A stretch of DNA of 64,000 nucleotides, taken from contig QCXZ01000003.1 in NCBI GenBank assembly GCA_025024175.1, forward strand, positions 620,001 to 684,000. Direction: 5' to 3'. This document shows positions 44,191 to 56,289 of this stretch, piece after piece. Each line of letters opens with the position of its first letter. The first letter of the stretch is position 1. The translations under genes were made by a program, and so were the position numbers. Under the pieces are notes generated by a model. The model was not told the origin of the DNA, did not search any database, and saw only the letters and a program-made list of their open reading frames with translations. Origin of the DNA: Rhyzopertha dominica. Lineage: Eukaryota > Arthropoda > Insecta > Coleoptera > Bostrichidae.

Positions 44191-44483
44191 GCTACGTTAA
44201 ATATTTACCTCTTCAGAAATTATAATGAGTTTCCGAACTTGTTTGTTAATCAAAACATTTTTGTAGCGGATTAATTGCTCCTCTTATTTAACAGCCGAGG
44301 CTGACGATGGAGCAGTCAAAGTTTATGTATCGGCTTACTATAAAGGCAGCCTGATTTTGAAGTTTTAAAATATCAAGGTTAAAAGCCACTCTAACATTAT
44401 AATGAAGTGTTGATATTGGTTACCACAGAACATACTATAACACGAAGGTACCGGGAAACGACAAGCTTAGTCATTTTAATATA

Positions 44484-45814
44484 CGAGGCATGTTTTTTAA
44501 GTAAGTACCGTTTTGGAATTAAAAAAAGGCGTGCAAAGATATCGCAATAAATATATCTTACATGAAAGCCTGTACCTTAATATACTTTTCTACATAATTT
44601 CCGTGAATATTGAGGCACTTGTCATAACGTGGAACCAGTTTTGAATACCCTGCTCATAAAATTCTGCCGCCTGACTTGTTAACTACTGTATCACAAATTT
44701 TTCGACTTCGTTATCGTCTTGAAGACGCTGACCACCCAGGTATTTGTTCAAGTGCAGGAACAAATGGTAGTCGCTGGGCGCCAGATCAGGGCTGTATGGA
44801 GGATGATCTAGAGTTTCCCATTTAAAAGATTTGATGAGATCTTTGGTCCGATTAGCCACATGTGGACGGGCATTGTCATGCAGCAAAACGATACCCTTAC
44901 TCAACTTGCCACGTCTTTTGTTCTGGATTGCACGACGCAGATTGTTCAATGTCTTACAATAAGACGCTGCATTGATTGTCTCATTACGAGGCAGAAACTC
45001 CACTAGCAATACTCCTTTTCTGTCCCAAAAAACTGTGCACATGATTTTCCGGGCAGAAATAGTTTGCTTAAACTTCACTTTTTTGAGTGATGATGAATGT
45101 CGCCATTCCATGGATTGTTGTTTCGATTCTGGTGTGACGTAGGCCACACATGTTTCGTCACCAGTAACAATTTGGTCTAAAAAATCTTCACCTTCATTGT
45201 GGTACCGCTCAAGGAAAGTCAATGCACTGCCTAAACGTTGGGTTTTGTGCAAATCCGTCAACATTTTCGGAACCCAACGTGAACACAATTTCCGGTAATT
45301 CAAGTTCTCGGTCACAATGCGATACAAAACACTACGAGAATATTGAGGAAAGGAGTCGCACAATGATGAAATTGTAAAGCGTCTGTTTTCTCTCACCTTT
45401 TCGTTCACTTTTTGCACCAAATCTTCATTAACGACCGAAGGACGCCCACTCCGTTTTTCATCATGCACATTTGTGCGGCCATCTTTAAATGCTCTCACCC
45501 ATTTCCTTACCATTCCATCACTCATAATGTTTTGTCCGTAAACTTCACAGATCTCACGATGGATATCGATCGGTTTTATGCCTTTAGCACTAAGAAATCG
45601 TATAACAGCCCGTATTTCACAATCGGCGGGACTCACGATTGTCGGAGGCATCTTAAACACTCAGTAAACAACGTATACAATGAAGAATCAAACTGTAATG
45701 GCGTCAGTGCGTAGACAAGAGATGTAGGTAACCAGCGCGCATGGGCGGAACGCCGACCGTAGCGCTGCGGCGGCGGAATCGCAAAACGGTACTTACTTAA
45801 AAAAACATGCCTCG
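44484..45814 (-). mobile_element. mariner element, DD34D, with TIRs
   Basis: 1331 bp, flanked by TA on both sides (44482-44483 and 45815-45816). The inverted ends begin cgaggcatgttttttaagta and extend about 32 bp (44484-44515 and 45783-45814), with minor differences. One transposase gene lies on the minus strand. The size and layout are those of a full-length mariner. Confidence 0.93.
44571..45660 (-). pseudogene. mariner transposase, C-terminal lesions
   Basis: The ORF of 325 codons (44683-45660) carries a paired helix-turn-helix N terminus, the WVPKMLT linker motif near 129, and the full catalytic triad: D168 (VTGDET), D262 (LLHDNARPH) and D297 (SDYHLF). The last two are 34 residues apart, which defines DD34D mariners. 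It stops at a TAG after KFVIQ. The frame continues beyond with family-like sequence but needs a one-base shift to reach the normal end near 44571. The start is MFKMPP or the second Met, MPP. The catalytic core is intact but the C terminus is cut, so it is probably inactive. Confidence 0.9.
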
Positions 45815-46128
45815 TAATTTTAAGATTTTAAGGTTTGAAAGTTTAAATATATTAAAACCGAGGAAATTGTATCTCTTGCTTCGAAAGGCAGTGCACAAAA
45901 ATACTTGATTTTGAGTTTACTTTCTTGATTATTAATAATTAATTAATTTAATATAGTACTGGAGCAAGTAATCAGAAAAAGTTAAATAAATAGAGAAAAG
46001 TACACACCTTAAGGGTAGTTCGAACTTCGGTAGTACTTATTGGCACTTCCATCCCACGGGAGATTACATTTATATGAAAACATATATTTGTCAATGTGTA
46101 AACTTCCATATGCAACAGCTAGATGCTG
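45815..46128. other. Intergenic, no gene recognised
   Basis: AT-rich DNA between the mariner element and the minus-strand terminal exon. Confidence 0.4.
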
Positions 46129-46418
46129 TCAGTTTAATTGTTGACATAAGTCTGTTTCTATACAAACGCTTATATTAAAGTGGGATGGAAAGTCTCTATA
46201 AATAAGGTCTCCTTCTTCTTCTTCTTCCTCCTTCCCATTTTTGACAGAAATTTGCTTTTTAGTGGTAGTCAATGTGTTCAGTCTATCTACCCATGGTACA
46301 AGTGCCGCTTTTTGTGATAATCCGGATGATTTATGGATGGACGTATCCGTTGCTGTTTCTTTTCTAAAAAAATTCGAATTGATACTCACCACTGCTTTCT
46401 TCGATGTACTGGTATGCA
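46129..46418 (-). CDS. Candidate terminal exon, unidentified
   Basis: After a possible acceptor (gcataccag) the frame runs about 95 codons to a stop at 46129. It includes KKAVVSINSNFFRKETATDT, then KAALVPWVDRLNTLTTTKKQ, a run of six Glu, and an end FNISVCIETDLCQQLN. The composition is coding-like and polar. An internal donor-like gtgagt at about 46388 could instead end an exon there. The product is unknown. Confidence 0.35.
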
Positions 46419-47244
46419 GTTAAAATTATTGCACATCGTTTTAATCTGTTAGCCGCAATTTGAAGAATATTAAATAAAAAAAGGCGTTCCACACAACCCA
46501 TCAAGGCTTTACTATTAAACAGCTACAATTGCAGAAGAGATCTTTCGTTTCCATAGAACAAAACATCAATTTAGCAAACCACTTTAAAATGTTGTCCGGA
46601 GCTAGTTGCATTTACAATTGCAATTCGCGTGCTCCATTCTAGATGATGTCTATGTGGAGTTCAATTAACCTCCTTTTTGTGTTGCATCAAAAGAATTGCG
46701 ATGACAAAAGCTACGAATGGTAAAGCAAAAGAGTTCAGGTCTTTGTTCACTTCCGCTGAATTCCTTTGGTGTTACGCAGAGAGTATTCCTACTGCGATAC
46801 CAATTAGATGATGTTTACATTCCTCTCTAGCTGGTTTAGTTAAGGTTGTAATTCGTTTTTATTCGCCTTGATTGTGCTTTTCATCGATGTTTAATTCTTT
46901 CAAACGTCGAACTTGCTCCACATGAATAGCTGTAACCGTATACAATTTTATCAATCACGAAGCACAGACGTTTGCTTTTTTTGTTACATTTACAAAAATC
47001 TCTAATCTTCTAATAGATATTCATATTTAGCTTTTATTTGTCCGGAAACAGTAAGTGGTCGTACTTTTAATTTCCATTACTTACGTTACTAAGTAATTTC
47101 AAATTTCACTGAACGATGATGGAATGCAGGCACTGAACGATCCTTAAAATTTTGATGAATTTTTGCTGGGAAGGGCTCGTAAAAAACGCGTTTTTCTAAG
47201 AATGACGGAAGTGGGAAATTTTAAGATAGTGTAATTTCATTATA
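46419..47244. other. Intergenic, no gene recognised
   Basis: No splice-bounded exon was found between the minus-strand candidate and the Tc1/mariner element. Confidence 0.4.
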
Positions 47245-49507
47245 CAGGGTGATTTTTTGAACACTTCACACCTTAAATAACTTTAAATAGAGGAAAAATT
47301 TAAAATTTTGCAAAAACAGGTAAACTTTTGTTTGCAGGGGGACAACTTTTGAGATACGTTTTTAATGGATAGCGCTTACCCTCTTAGCGGGGTAGATACC
47401 CCTTCAAAAATTTTAAATGAAACTACCTATCTTACGATACATCATTTAAAAGCTTATTACACAAGGAGTCTTGCCATGTAATTAGTTTTACTATTTTTTG
47501 CCCATTGACGGGGTAGTGGGTCAAAAAGTGCATTGTAGCAAGTGGCTTATAAAATGGAATATTTTGGACTTTTTTTAACAAAATTTATTGTCTTGCAGTT
47601 ACAATAAAAATTGTCCTTACTTAAGCCTAAAAAAACTTGTTAAAAAATAATTGTTACACCTAAGCAAAATGCCAAAAATACTTAAAATTTTCTTTCGACA
47701 TTACTTGATATTGCAACTCGACAGTTTATACTGAATTGGCTAAATAATTATCTACTTTGTGTTTCCAACTTTTTGTTTAAACTTTTTGGCTACTTCTTTG
47801 GCACGACCATCTTTTTGTTCACATTCCTTTTTATAAATAGCGTGAAATTTTAAAGTGAGAGTCCAAGTGACAATGGTTTATTCAACTGCCGAAAGGGTAG
47901 AAATAATTTTTATTTACGGTGCTGAGCATAGCTGTGCTCGTGCGTCAGCAAGGGTGTTTAACGAACGGCACCCCGATAAAAATGTTGACGCTAGGTACAT
48001 TCTCGATCTCGTGCAGAAATTTCAAGACACTGGATCTGTAGTAAACAAAAAAAGGGCAGGGAATAGAGTCGTTGATGAAATGGCCCAACTTGAAGTACTT
48101 GGTCATTTTGCAATGGATCCAACTAGCTCTTTGCGTAACATTTCTACAGCCACTGGACTTTCTTATTCATCTGTAAGGAAAGTTACAAAACTGCACAAAT
48201 TCCATCCCTATAAGATGAAAACTCTCCAGGAACTCGGCGAAGATGACTTCGATAGAAGACTGCAATTTTGCGAAATTATGACAGAAAAGATTATAGTAAA
48301 TCCAAATCTAATAAAAAATATCTGCTTCAGTGATGAATGCACATTTTTTTGAACGGCTCTGTAAATAAACATAACGTCAGGTACTGGAGTGACGAAGATC
48401 CTTATATTTTTCGAGAAGGTCATACACAAGTTCCTCAGAAGCTGAACGTCTGGGCTGGAATACTTGGCAACGCAACTGTAGGTCCAATTTTCATTGATGG
48501 GACGCTAAATGAGGGAATGTATTTAGAATTACTTGATAACGTTATTGATCCTTTAATCACAGAGCAATTAGAAAACCAACGTGACCCTGAAGGAAATCCA
48601 ATGTTGGATGAATACGAATTGTTTTACCAACATAATGGAGCCCCACCGCATTACGCCATTAATGTGCGAAATTGATTAAATCATAGATTTCCTCTTCACT
48701 GGATTGGTAGGCGTGGAACAATTGAATGACCGCTACGATCACCCGATGTGACTGCTTTAGATTTCTTTCTATGGGGTCATTTAAAATCTGTGGTTTACAA
48801 AACACAACCTACTAGCCTGGACGATCTGCGAGAAAGAATTATTAACGAGTGCAGGAGGAGTTCAAGAACCGTCTGTATTATTGTATGGAAAGAGGTGGTG
48901 CACATTTTGAGAATCTATTGTAAGGTTTGAATTTCTTTGGTTTTGTTCACACTGTTTTTGGAGTTACAAATAAATAATTTTTCTTTTTCGTGGACATGGA
49001 CTTTCTAAAAAATTACATGATAAATACTTTAATGTTAATAATAATGTTAAAAGAAAATTTTCAGTATTCTGGGAGTTTTTTTTAAGTGTCATATTTTTTA
49101 CAAGTTGTTTGTTTAAATTTTGGGTTCTCGTGAGGACAAATTTTATTTCCGCTCTAAAATAAAATACATTTTGTTGAAAAGAGTCCAAAATATTCAATTT
49201 AATAAGCAACCTGTTTCGTAGGCACTATTAATCTATTACCCCGTCAATAAGTTAAACGTGGTAAAACTAATTACATGGCCAGACTCTTTGTGAAATAAGC
49301 TTTCAAATGATGTATCACAAGATGGATAGTTCCATTTAAAAATTTTAAAGGGGTGTCTACCCTGCTCAGAGAGTAAGCGCTATCCATTAAAAACTTATCT
49401 CAAAAGTTGTCCCCCTGCAAACAAAAGTTTACCTGTTTTTGCAAATTTTTAAATTTTTGCTATATTTAAAGTTATTTAAGGTGTGAAGTTTTCAAAAAAT
49501 CACCCTG
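47245..49507 (+). mobile_element. Tc1/mariner element, DD41D type, long TIRs
   Basis: 2263 bp, flanked by TA (47243-47244 and 49508-49509). The ends begin cagggtgattttttgaa. The inverted arms run about 275 bp (47245-47518 and 49233-49507), far longer than the roughly 30 bp of mariner, and have diverged by scattered substitutions and small indels. A broken transposase lies inside. Confidence 0.88.
47855..48930 (+). pseudogene. DD41D Tc1/mariner transposase, inactivated
   Basis: The N-terminal part (47855-48352) has helix-turn-helix character and the first catalytic Asp in CFSDECTF. A one-base slip in the T run at 48345-48351 moves the frame. The second part (48337-48675) contains VPQKLNVWAG and FYQHNGAPPHYA, where the second catalytic Asp is Asn. 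Two TGA codons follow (48673-48675 and about 48727). The third part has SPDVTALDFFLWGHLKS with the third Asp. The second and third positions are 41 residues apart, hence DD41D. The frameshift, two stops and an active-site change make it dead. Confidence 0.88.
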
Positions 49508-50494
49508 TATAATAGATAATAGTTTTCGGAGGAGCACATCTAAAGAATGAGAGGTTCCTCAAGAAGTATTTTTTTATTGTGTCTTTATTAGAATTTCTAA
49601 CATTCAACAGTAAATTTGTACTTGCAACTTTTCTTTCTAATGTGAATAGATCCTTGTTCGGTAAACGTATGCTATCTAAATTTGAAGTACATACCAATTA
49701 TTTGTGATAAATCGCAACAGTTTTGTCAAAGTCGCACTTGATGAACTGCGGAAGGAACAATACCCGTCCCATCGACCTACAGCACATTAACCGCCCGACC
49801 TTGATGTCACAGGGTCGCGCTAGGGTTCTCTAGCATTTTGATGGCAGTTTGAAGGGTCAACGGCTCCGTCAGGCGCACAAAAGGAGCAGGGCGACACGAG
49901 CTGAGAAATTAGAGCACATCGACGGGCGTTNCAAAGGCCGAACGATGCTCATTTGGTTCCGTGTTTGAGATTCCGCTCCGAAACTTTTTCCTGCAAATTG
50001 ACTCCGTGATGAAGCCCGAAATGTATTTAACGGCAGATTTTTCGCACAGGGCATTCTAATTGGTTTCTGATGCCTTGTTAATTGAAACTGAATTTTCTAC
50101 GGCCGTTGAACTTGATTCAATTAATGGGTGTAACGAACTGATGAAGGCCCTGGAATCAGTGTGGAGAAGCTGTTTGTGGCCAACAAGGACCTAACTTTTT
50201 TTTGCAAAATGTACGAAAAAAACTATAGAAGAATACAAAGATATTATATTTTCAAAGGACCACATTAAAGGTCAAGATATTGAAGAAAACCATAAGGTTC
50301 AATTAATTAAACTTTTAGCCAAGACACAAGCACCGAATATTTGATACATTTTTCCATAAAAGTAATCCACAAACGCAATTACATAATTAATTTTCTTCAG
50401 ATGTAATGCTTTTCTTCTACACGATTCTTTTCAATAATGTCAAAAGTTAAAAAATGGCGAAAATTAAGTTTAATTGATTAAGTTTATGTTAAGA
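49508..50494. other. Intergenic, one less AT-rich block
   Basis: The stretch 49740-50060 is less AT-rich, with an N at 49931, and is open on the minus strand only across that N. Its function is unclear. Confidence 0.3.
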
Positions 50495-51727
50495 AGAGCC
50501 CAACTAGCAACATACAGCTTTATAATGATCAGGCAAACGTTTATAAAACAAGTTTTATAAAACAGTTGTACTCTTGTAAACATTGTCATAACGTTTATAG
50601 AATACTTAAAGATGCAAAAAGGCGCATCTTTATAAAACATTTTAGTTATATACTGTATCCCATAATGCTTCAAGTAGGTGTTACAGAACAGTTTTGTAGA
50701 TAGTTACAGAGGTGGTATAAAAATTACTATAAATCAGTTACAAAACGGTTTTATAGCAATTTATTATAAAACAGTTTTATAAATGTTACGGCATTTTCTA
50801 TTATGCTACAATTCTGTTGCATTCAGCATCTTCAAAGGAATATTTCGGTGTTTTAACCGATTTGGCGGAGAATGTTTTATTTCTTAACGATTGGGTAAAG
50901 TTGCAACCCATATTCCTCTGTAAAATAAAACATGCCCTCAGACCGAGATATATACCGTACCACATGACATAAAATATGCGTAGTATTGAATTGTAGTCAC
51001 AAGAAACTACTACCAAACAAAATTTTCTGTGAAACATATGCATGTATGTATACAAAATTTTTAAGCGCTTCAAAAATAATAAGTATTTCATCAATTTAAA
51101 AGAAATATTGACAAAATACAAAAAATGTTTTTAATTGTGTGGCATCTTAAATCTATCTGCACTGATTATAAACCGCATTTTATAATCATTTTTGTTAGAA
51201 ACATAACTTTTGTACATTACTTTTTTGTAAAAAAAATAATTTTTAGTGGGCTTTACGCAATGGCGGCCATATATGTGTTTACAATCATGATAATAATATG
51301 GCTTCCTCTTTATAAAGCATGATTATCACAGAAGAAATTGCTGTATAACAAATTGTTTTTTTACATGAGTCAAATCAAGACTTAATATAATAATTTTATA
51401 GGTGTTCACAAGATGACGATTCAGTGTTGAATAACACATATTTAAACTCATTATAAAATAATTTGTCTCCACTGGAAAAATGTTCTATAAAAAGTTGTGC
51501 AAACCTTTATACAATGACTATAAAATGGTGCTTAACACTGTTTTATAATTTTGCTGTGAAAACGTTTCTAACACTAAACTATATAACAGTTTAGTGTACT
51601 GAAGCTGAATACTCGTAGGGGAATACCTTATAAAATAAAATGGACGTCGAGGAACAATAATAAAACAACAATATAACAAATATGACTTGCTATTTGGAAA
51701 TTATAAAATAATTTTGCTTGTTGGGAG
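50495..51727. repeat. Non-autonomous element or degenerate array rich in TTATAAAA
   Basis: The ends are inverted (agcccaactagcaa at about 50497; complement ttgcttgttgggagct at 51714-51729). Inside, the palindrome-like unit ttataaaacagttttata recurs in diverged forms, for example near 50540, 50770 and 51530. No ORF was seen. It could be a MITE built from nested copies of one short unit. Confidence 0.45.
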
Positions 51728-53942
51728 CTTTCAATCTTCATCCGGTCTTTCATTGGTTTTCGCATTGTTGCTATCATTTTTCTTTTATTACTCATTATAT
51801 ACTAAACCTCATATTATTATGTTATAAAGATTGTTTACTACCACAAATAGTCGTGACGTAAAACCTAGATATGTCTTAAGAAGATTAAGTATAGTAACAC
51901 ACCATTTCAATGATTAATATCCAACTTACGTGTCCAATAAGCTTTTATGTTGCAACTATATTGATGTGAAGCATGAAACCATGAAAGCTCAATACTCTAG
52001 CGATGAATTATTAACGAAATGCAATTCATTTGTGTGGCAGGTTTCTTAATAGGTTATCCTTTATTCCTTGCGTTATTGTGTTCTTGTAATGGAAGTTTCC
52101 TCCCGTTGGTCTAGACAAAAATGGAAATATTTCTATTTTATTTCAAAAACATTAGGATTCAGACGATACTTGTGTTTATTGGACATATTACGTTACATTT
52201 TGCAAATACACTTGTGAATCTGCCTTACTGCACGATGGATGAAATATTGCCATGTATGGATAATAACCAATTTATTTTAGTGGCGCTATTCGACTTTTTA
52301 TTCTTTAAAATATAAACTTTAAGCCTTATACGCCTAGATTCGTTTAATTTTTTTAGCAACAGGATAAAAATAATGAATACTACTCTTATCAACGCATAAC
52401 ATTTGTGATGTGACACAGAGGACCATTCTTTGACCCTTACTGTGCATGCTTTACACTTCGTCGCTTTAGTCCACTTTGTACACTTTACATTATGTATACG
52501 AGTATTTGCATTAAATGGTAGAAAAAGTAAATGGCAATGCTGTCTATTATCACCGCCAGATGACGCATTATCGATTTTCACTAAATGGGCGTGCAATTGG
52601 CAATGTAGGACTTCCTACCAACCTAACTAGTAGTTTGTAAAACCACCGCTAGGTTACTTATTAGCGATTTTCACAAAATGANCGCCAAAATGTGGTATAA
52701 ATAGTTTCTCGTCCACATTAGGAGATGTTTAGATATATGTTTTTTTTATTCAAGCATACGAATAAGTCCTTTATTTATTCTCAATGTATTGGTTATTTTT
52801 TACTACACCTGTAGGTATTTATATTACGGAGGTGGTATTGTAATTATTAGTGATGTATGCAATAGATCTAAAGATATAAAGCAAGCCTATGTACTCCTCG
52901 TAATGGACGATAATGACACGACACAATTCTTAACCCAATTCTCAGGTAACGATTACTTTACTAAAGTTACTGGTGCTTAAAACGTTTTGCCGTAGCTGTA
53001 TAAATAAACCCTTGGTTTCTGGTAATGCCTATACATGTATGCTGTCCTTTGCATCGCTTCAAGTTCAAACATGGAACCAAAATTTAATTTTTCCAACTGA
53101 ATTTGCGGAAATTTTAAGCTCGTTGCCGGCGCCTTCGCTGAAGGGTATCGCGAAACTTAACCGAATTTTCTCGTGCCAAGCCGGTTTCACCTAATTTTGG
53201 GTGGTTGTTTTAATACGCAAACGAAATTAAACTTGACTTCGGTTTGTTGGGAACTTTTTAACTGGATTACCACGGACGTTTTGTTTTTGCAGCTGACATC
53301 GCCAAGCTGCAAGACGATTAAAACTTTTTAAGGGATTAACTTTCATACTTCTCTGCGCAATAAGAACGAATAAGGAGTGCCGTTCTGCTGGTGACAATGG
53401 ACCTTTGGTGACCATGAATTTAAATTAATGCATCGTGCAAAATTTCACAGTTCCAGGTTCTGTGCTACGCTTTATTATTATTTCTCACGGAAGAAAATAC
53501 ACTACCACGAAAGATATTTCATAATCACACGAATGCTTTGAATGCAAATTCTGATGGAATATTATTAATTGATTANGCATGCTATACCTCTGTTACAATA
53601 ATTANCTTTTACTCTGGTTGCTTTCTTTANTATTTTGGAGCGTGTTGAATTTGTTTCTCTATACAGCCTTTTTTTGTACATCAAAGCCCTGTAATAATAA
53701 TTCTGCACATTGAGTCTAACATGTCCAGTTAAATTATGAGCAACTAACAGAACCCAAAGCAGATATTACACACTTGCCACAATACACCCTACGAGAACAC
53801 TAGCCCTTCAATCTTCTCAAGAGGTCCGGTGAAGTACTTTTATGTTACATTCCTGTACGGCCCTGTCACTCAGATTGGGGTAGTTACCACATAATTCGTG
53901 TCAAAGTAAGTACCTACTACATATTCGAACCTAATACATCTT
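51728..53942. other. Intergenic, no gene recognised
   Basis: AT-rich DNA with several N bases (52682, 53576-53630). Open frames at 52225-52596 and 52789-52980 have no splice or motif support. A less AT-rich block lies at 53090-53200. Confidence 0.35.
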
Positions 53943-53993
53943 AATTCTTCAAAAGAAAATATCCTTAATGTGAACTTCCACTTTATTTTTCAA

Positions 53994-54036
53994 TTGTATA
54001 GCGCTTTCGGCTAAATGCTAGCCATCGTCAGTACAA
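53994..54036 (-). ncRNA. Hammerhead-ribozyme-like motif, family 1
   Basis: Mirror image of the motif at 54067-54109, with the same CUGACGA, GAAA, UA and stem elements, on the minus strand. Confidence 0.5.
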
Positions 54037-54066
54037 ACGTTAAAAGGAAACTCCTTCCTTTAACGT

Positions 54067-54109
54067 TTGTACTGACGATGGCTAGCATTTAGCCGAAAGC
54101 GCTATACAA
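54067..54109 (+). ncRNA. Hammerhead-ribozyme-like motif, family 1
   Basis: Stem I UUGUA/UACAA; core CUGACGA; extra U; stem II GGCU/AGCC with loop agcattt; GAAA; loop-less stem III AGC/GCU; UA as the UH site. It differs from the 5621 copy only in the stem II loop and the H17 base (A here, U there), both tolerated positions. Confidence 0.52.
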
Positions 54110-54426
54110 TTGAAAAATAAAGTGGAAGTTCACATTAAGGATATTTTCTTTTGAAGAATTAATTAATTACTCCACTTCGAGAAGATGGATCAGTTTTCAA
54201 TTTTTAATACATCTTAATTACTACAGAGAGTTGTATAAAGTGTGCCCAGCCTAATAATCCACATTCTCTAGCCAGTTTAAAGCCTAATCTTTTGGGCTGA
54301 TTTTGTCTTATTTTTTGCTAAATATTACATCAAAATTCGACTATATCAACTTCACATCAAAGTTGTTTTTAAAATAGCTGACAAAAGATATTTGGCGACT
54401 ATTTCTGTGTTAGGATATTTGATCTA

Positions 54427-54666
54427 CAGGGTCCGCTACTTAAAACTCCCCACGCTCGTATTTTCTTTATTTTTTTTCAGGCAGAACATTAAGTTGTATG
54501 TCAAATAGTAGGTCTTTTTGTACTTACGCACACATAGTGAGGACACTAACTGAAGAAGAAAAAAGTCGGCATCCAACTGTGTAGCAATATTTTACATATA
54601 ACTTACGGTTGTACCTGAAAAAATAAAGAAAATACGAGCCTGGGGAGTTTTAGGCGGCGGACCTTG
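54427..54666. mobile_element. MITE with TA target duplication
   Basis: 240 bp, flanked by TA. Terminal inverted repeats of about 55 bp begin cagggtccgc on the left and caaggtccgc on the right, and share aaaactcccca and cgtattttctttatttttt. No ORF. The TA duplication suggests a Tc1/mariner-mobilised element. Confidence 0.75.
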
Positions 54667-55341
54667 TATATTGTATAATACAAACAAATTGCATGTTTCA
54701 TTTATACAGAAATAGTCCATTGATTAAAAATCCTTCCTAGATCTGGTCCAAAACACCTGACTGCCATGCATGTTTTTCTCTTTTATAAAAGAAAGGGACC
54801 TATAATCACTATTTAAGAAAATGCTCAAAATGGCAAAAAAAAACTCTTGCAATTTTTCAGTAATTGTCAGGTATTTGGTAATATTATTAAAGGAAATAAA
54901 AAGCTAATTACACCAGTGAATTCTACGTAAAAAATATTAATGAAATTGTTTTTTATGGTTCGAAACTCTACTTTTTGATGGTATTGCTATAAAGTGAAGT
55001 ATGAAAAAAAGATTTTCTTAAACAAAAATTTGTATTCCGAAGTATTCTTTGAAGAAGACTACTCAAAATGGTTGCAGATTGATTTCATCTAACAGATGCA
55101 CATATGACATTATTCGTATTATTATCCAAATATAATATGAATCTACATGAAAAAAGCGATATACTTGTATATTTCATTTTCAGCATCTTACTTCATTGGG
55201 TCCAGGCTAAGCCTCACGTATATTGTAATAACGATTTGCGGTCATGGGCTTAAACGTCATTATTATTCTGGCATACGCATCATTTACCTTGGTATATCCA
55301 AAATCTATGCCATGTTGTCTGCACTGGGACTATAGATGTTC

Positions 55342-55373
55342 CTGAGAAGGTTGTATAAACCGAAACAGCTGTC
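55342..55373 (+). ncRNA. Hammerhead-like motif, third type, weak
   Basis: CUGAGAA, stem II GGUU/AACC, GAAA, palindromic ACAGCUGU and UC follow the hammerhead order. Position 8 is A rather than G, and no stem I pairs, so it is at best a relic. Confidence 0.25.
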
Positions 55374-55579
55374 TACAGATGGTTCTGATGAAGGAAACAT
55401 GGCTTGTACTAACAATGCTAGTACCTAACTTGTGTTAATGTTTCGAAGGTCGCATTTTTGGGAAATTTGGTACAATCAAAAATATTTNTCTGAAATGCGT
55501 CCTAGAATATTTTTTTTAGTCTACAAGATACCAAATCTTTAACCTAAATAATAAATGAGCTACAAAAAACAAGAGCTGA

Positions 55580-56289
55580 AATTAAGGACCCTGCATATCA
55601 AAAATGAACCATTCGCGCACAGAAATGCTTTTTAAACACCCCCTTTACAAAAAGCTCGTACCTACATGCAGCTAAAACATTGTGCCTTCCATAAATATTT
55701 AAACTTAGACGTGGTACGCCTCCCGCTTGCAACAAAATAAGGCCTCGTAATTTAATAAGCGCCACGCGATTGCCGGCAGGCCGGCAAAAACTGTACCTAA
55801 GCAAACAAGAAAACACCACCACCTCCCGCGGATTTACTATGGAGCAAAAAGGGGTCAGGGTCGCGAGGATGCGTCTGCGATATCCGCGGGACGTGACCGT
55901 TTTGCTGAATTACCGCTAGTTTATGGAAAAGGAAGGCAAAAGGGAGCTTTTATCGCTACTGGTTGATGACCAAATAACCCCGTGAGATAGATCGGCGAGT
56001 CAGCGCTACTGTTGCCGGCGTAATCATCCAAGTTGGATGTAAACTTGATCGAATATTTCAGTACATATTCCACAAAAACGATTCCGTCGAGAGTTAGAGA
56101 ATCGGTGGTATTAAACCGGGCATCTCCCTTGTTCTTCTTCCTCTTGTGTTGTACGCTGCATTTTGTCCAGTAGTTGCTTGATGTGATGTGATTCTGACAG
56201 ATTAATTTAAAAATTAAATGTCTTTTTTACAAATTTGCATATACAGTAAAATTTATAGACAAGTGTATTTCACAATTTTCATCCAGAAC
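55580..56289. other. GC-richer island without clear gene
   Basis: The stretch 55700-56040 is clearly less AT-rich. Short open frames have no splice support. It may be regulatory or a promoter-like CpG patch. Confidence 0.3.

Larger units (their letters stand above)
53943..54160. repeat. Near-perfect inverted repeat with two hammerhead-like cores
   Basis: Arms of about 107 bp (53943-54050 and 54053-54160) are complementary with about one indel. They meet at a tiny centre (ggaaactccttcc). Each arm carries the family-1 motif, one per strand, and the family text aaagtggaagttcacattaa. The right flank continues with the same sequence as copy 1 at 5719. The high arm identity implies recent formation or gene conversion. 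Confidence 0.88.

Noticed and set aside
47855..48930. Active DD41D transposase
   Set aside because: Frameshift, two stops and loss of the second catalytic Asp.
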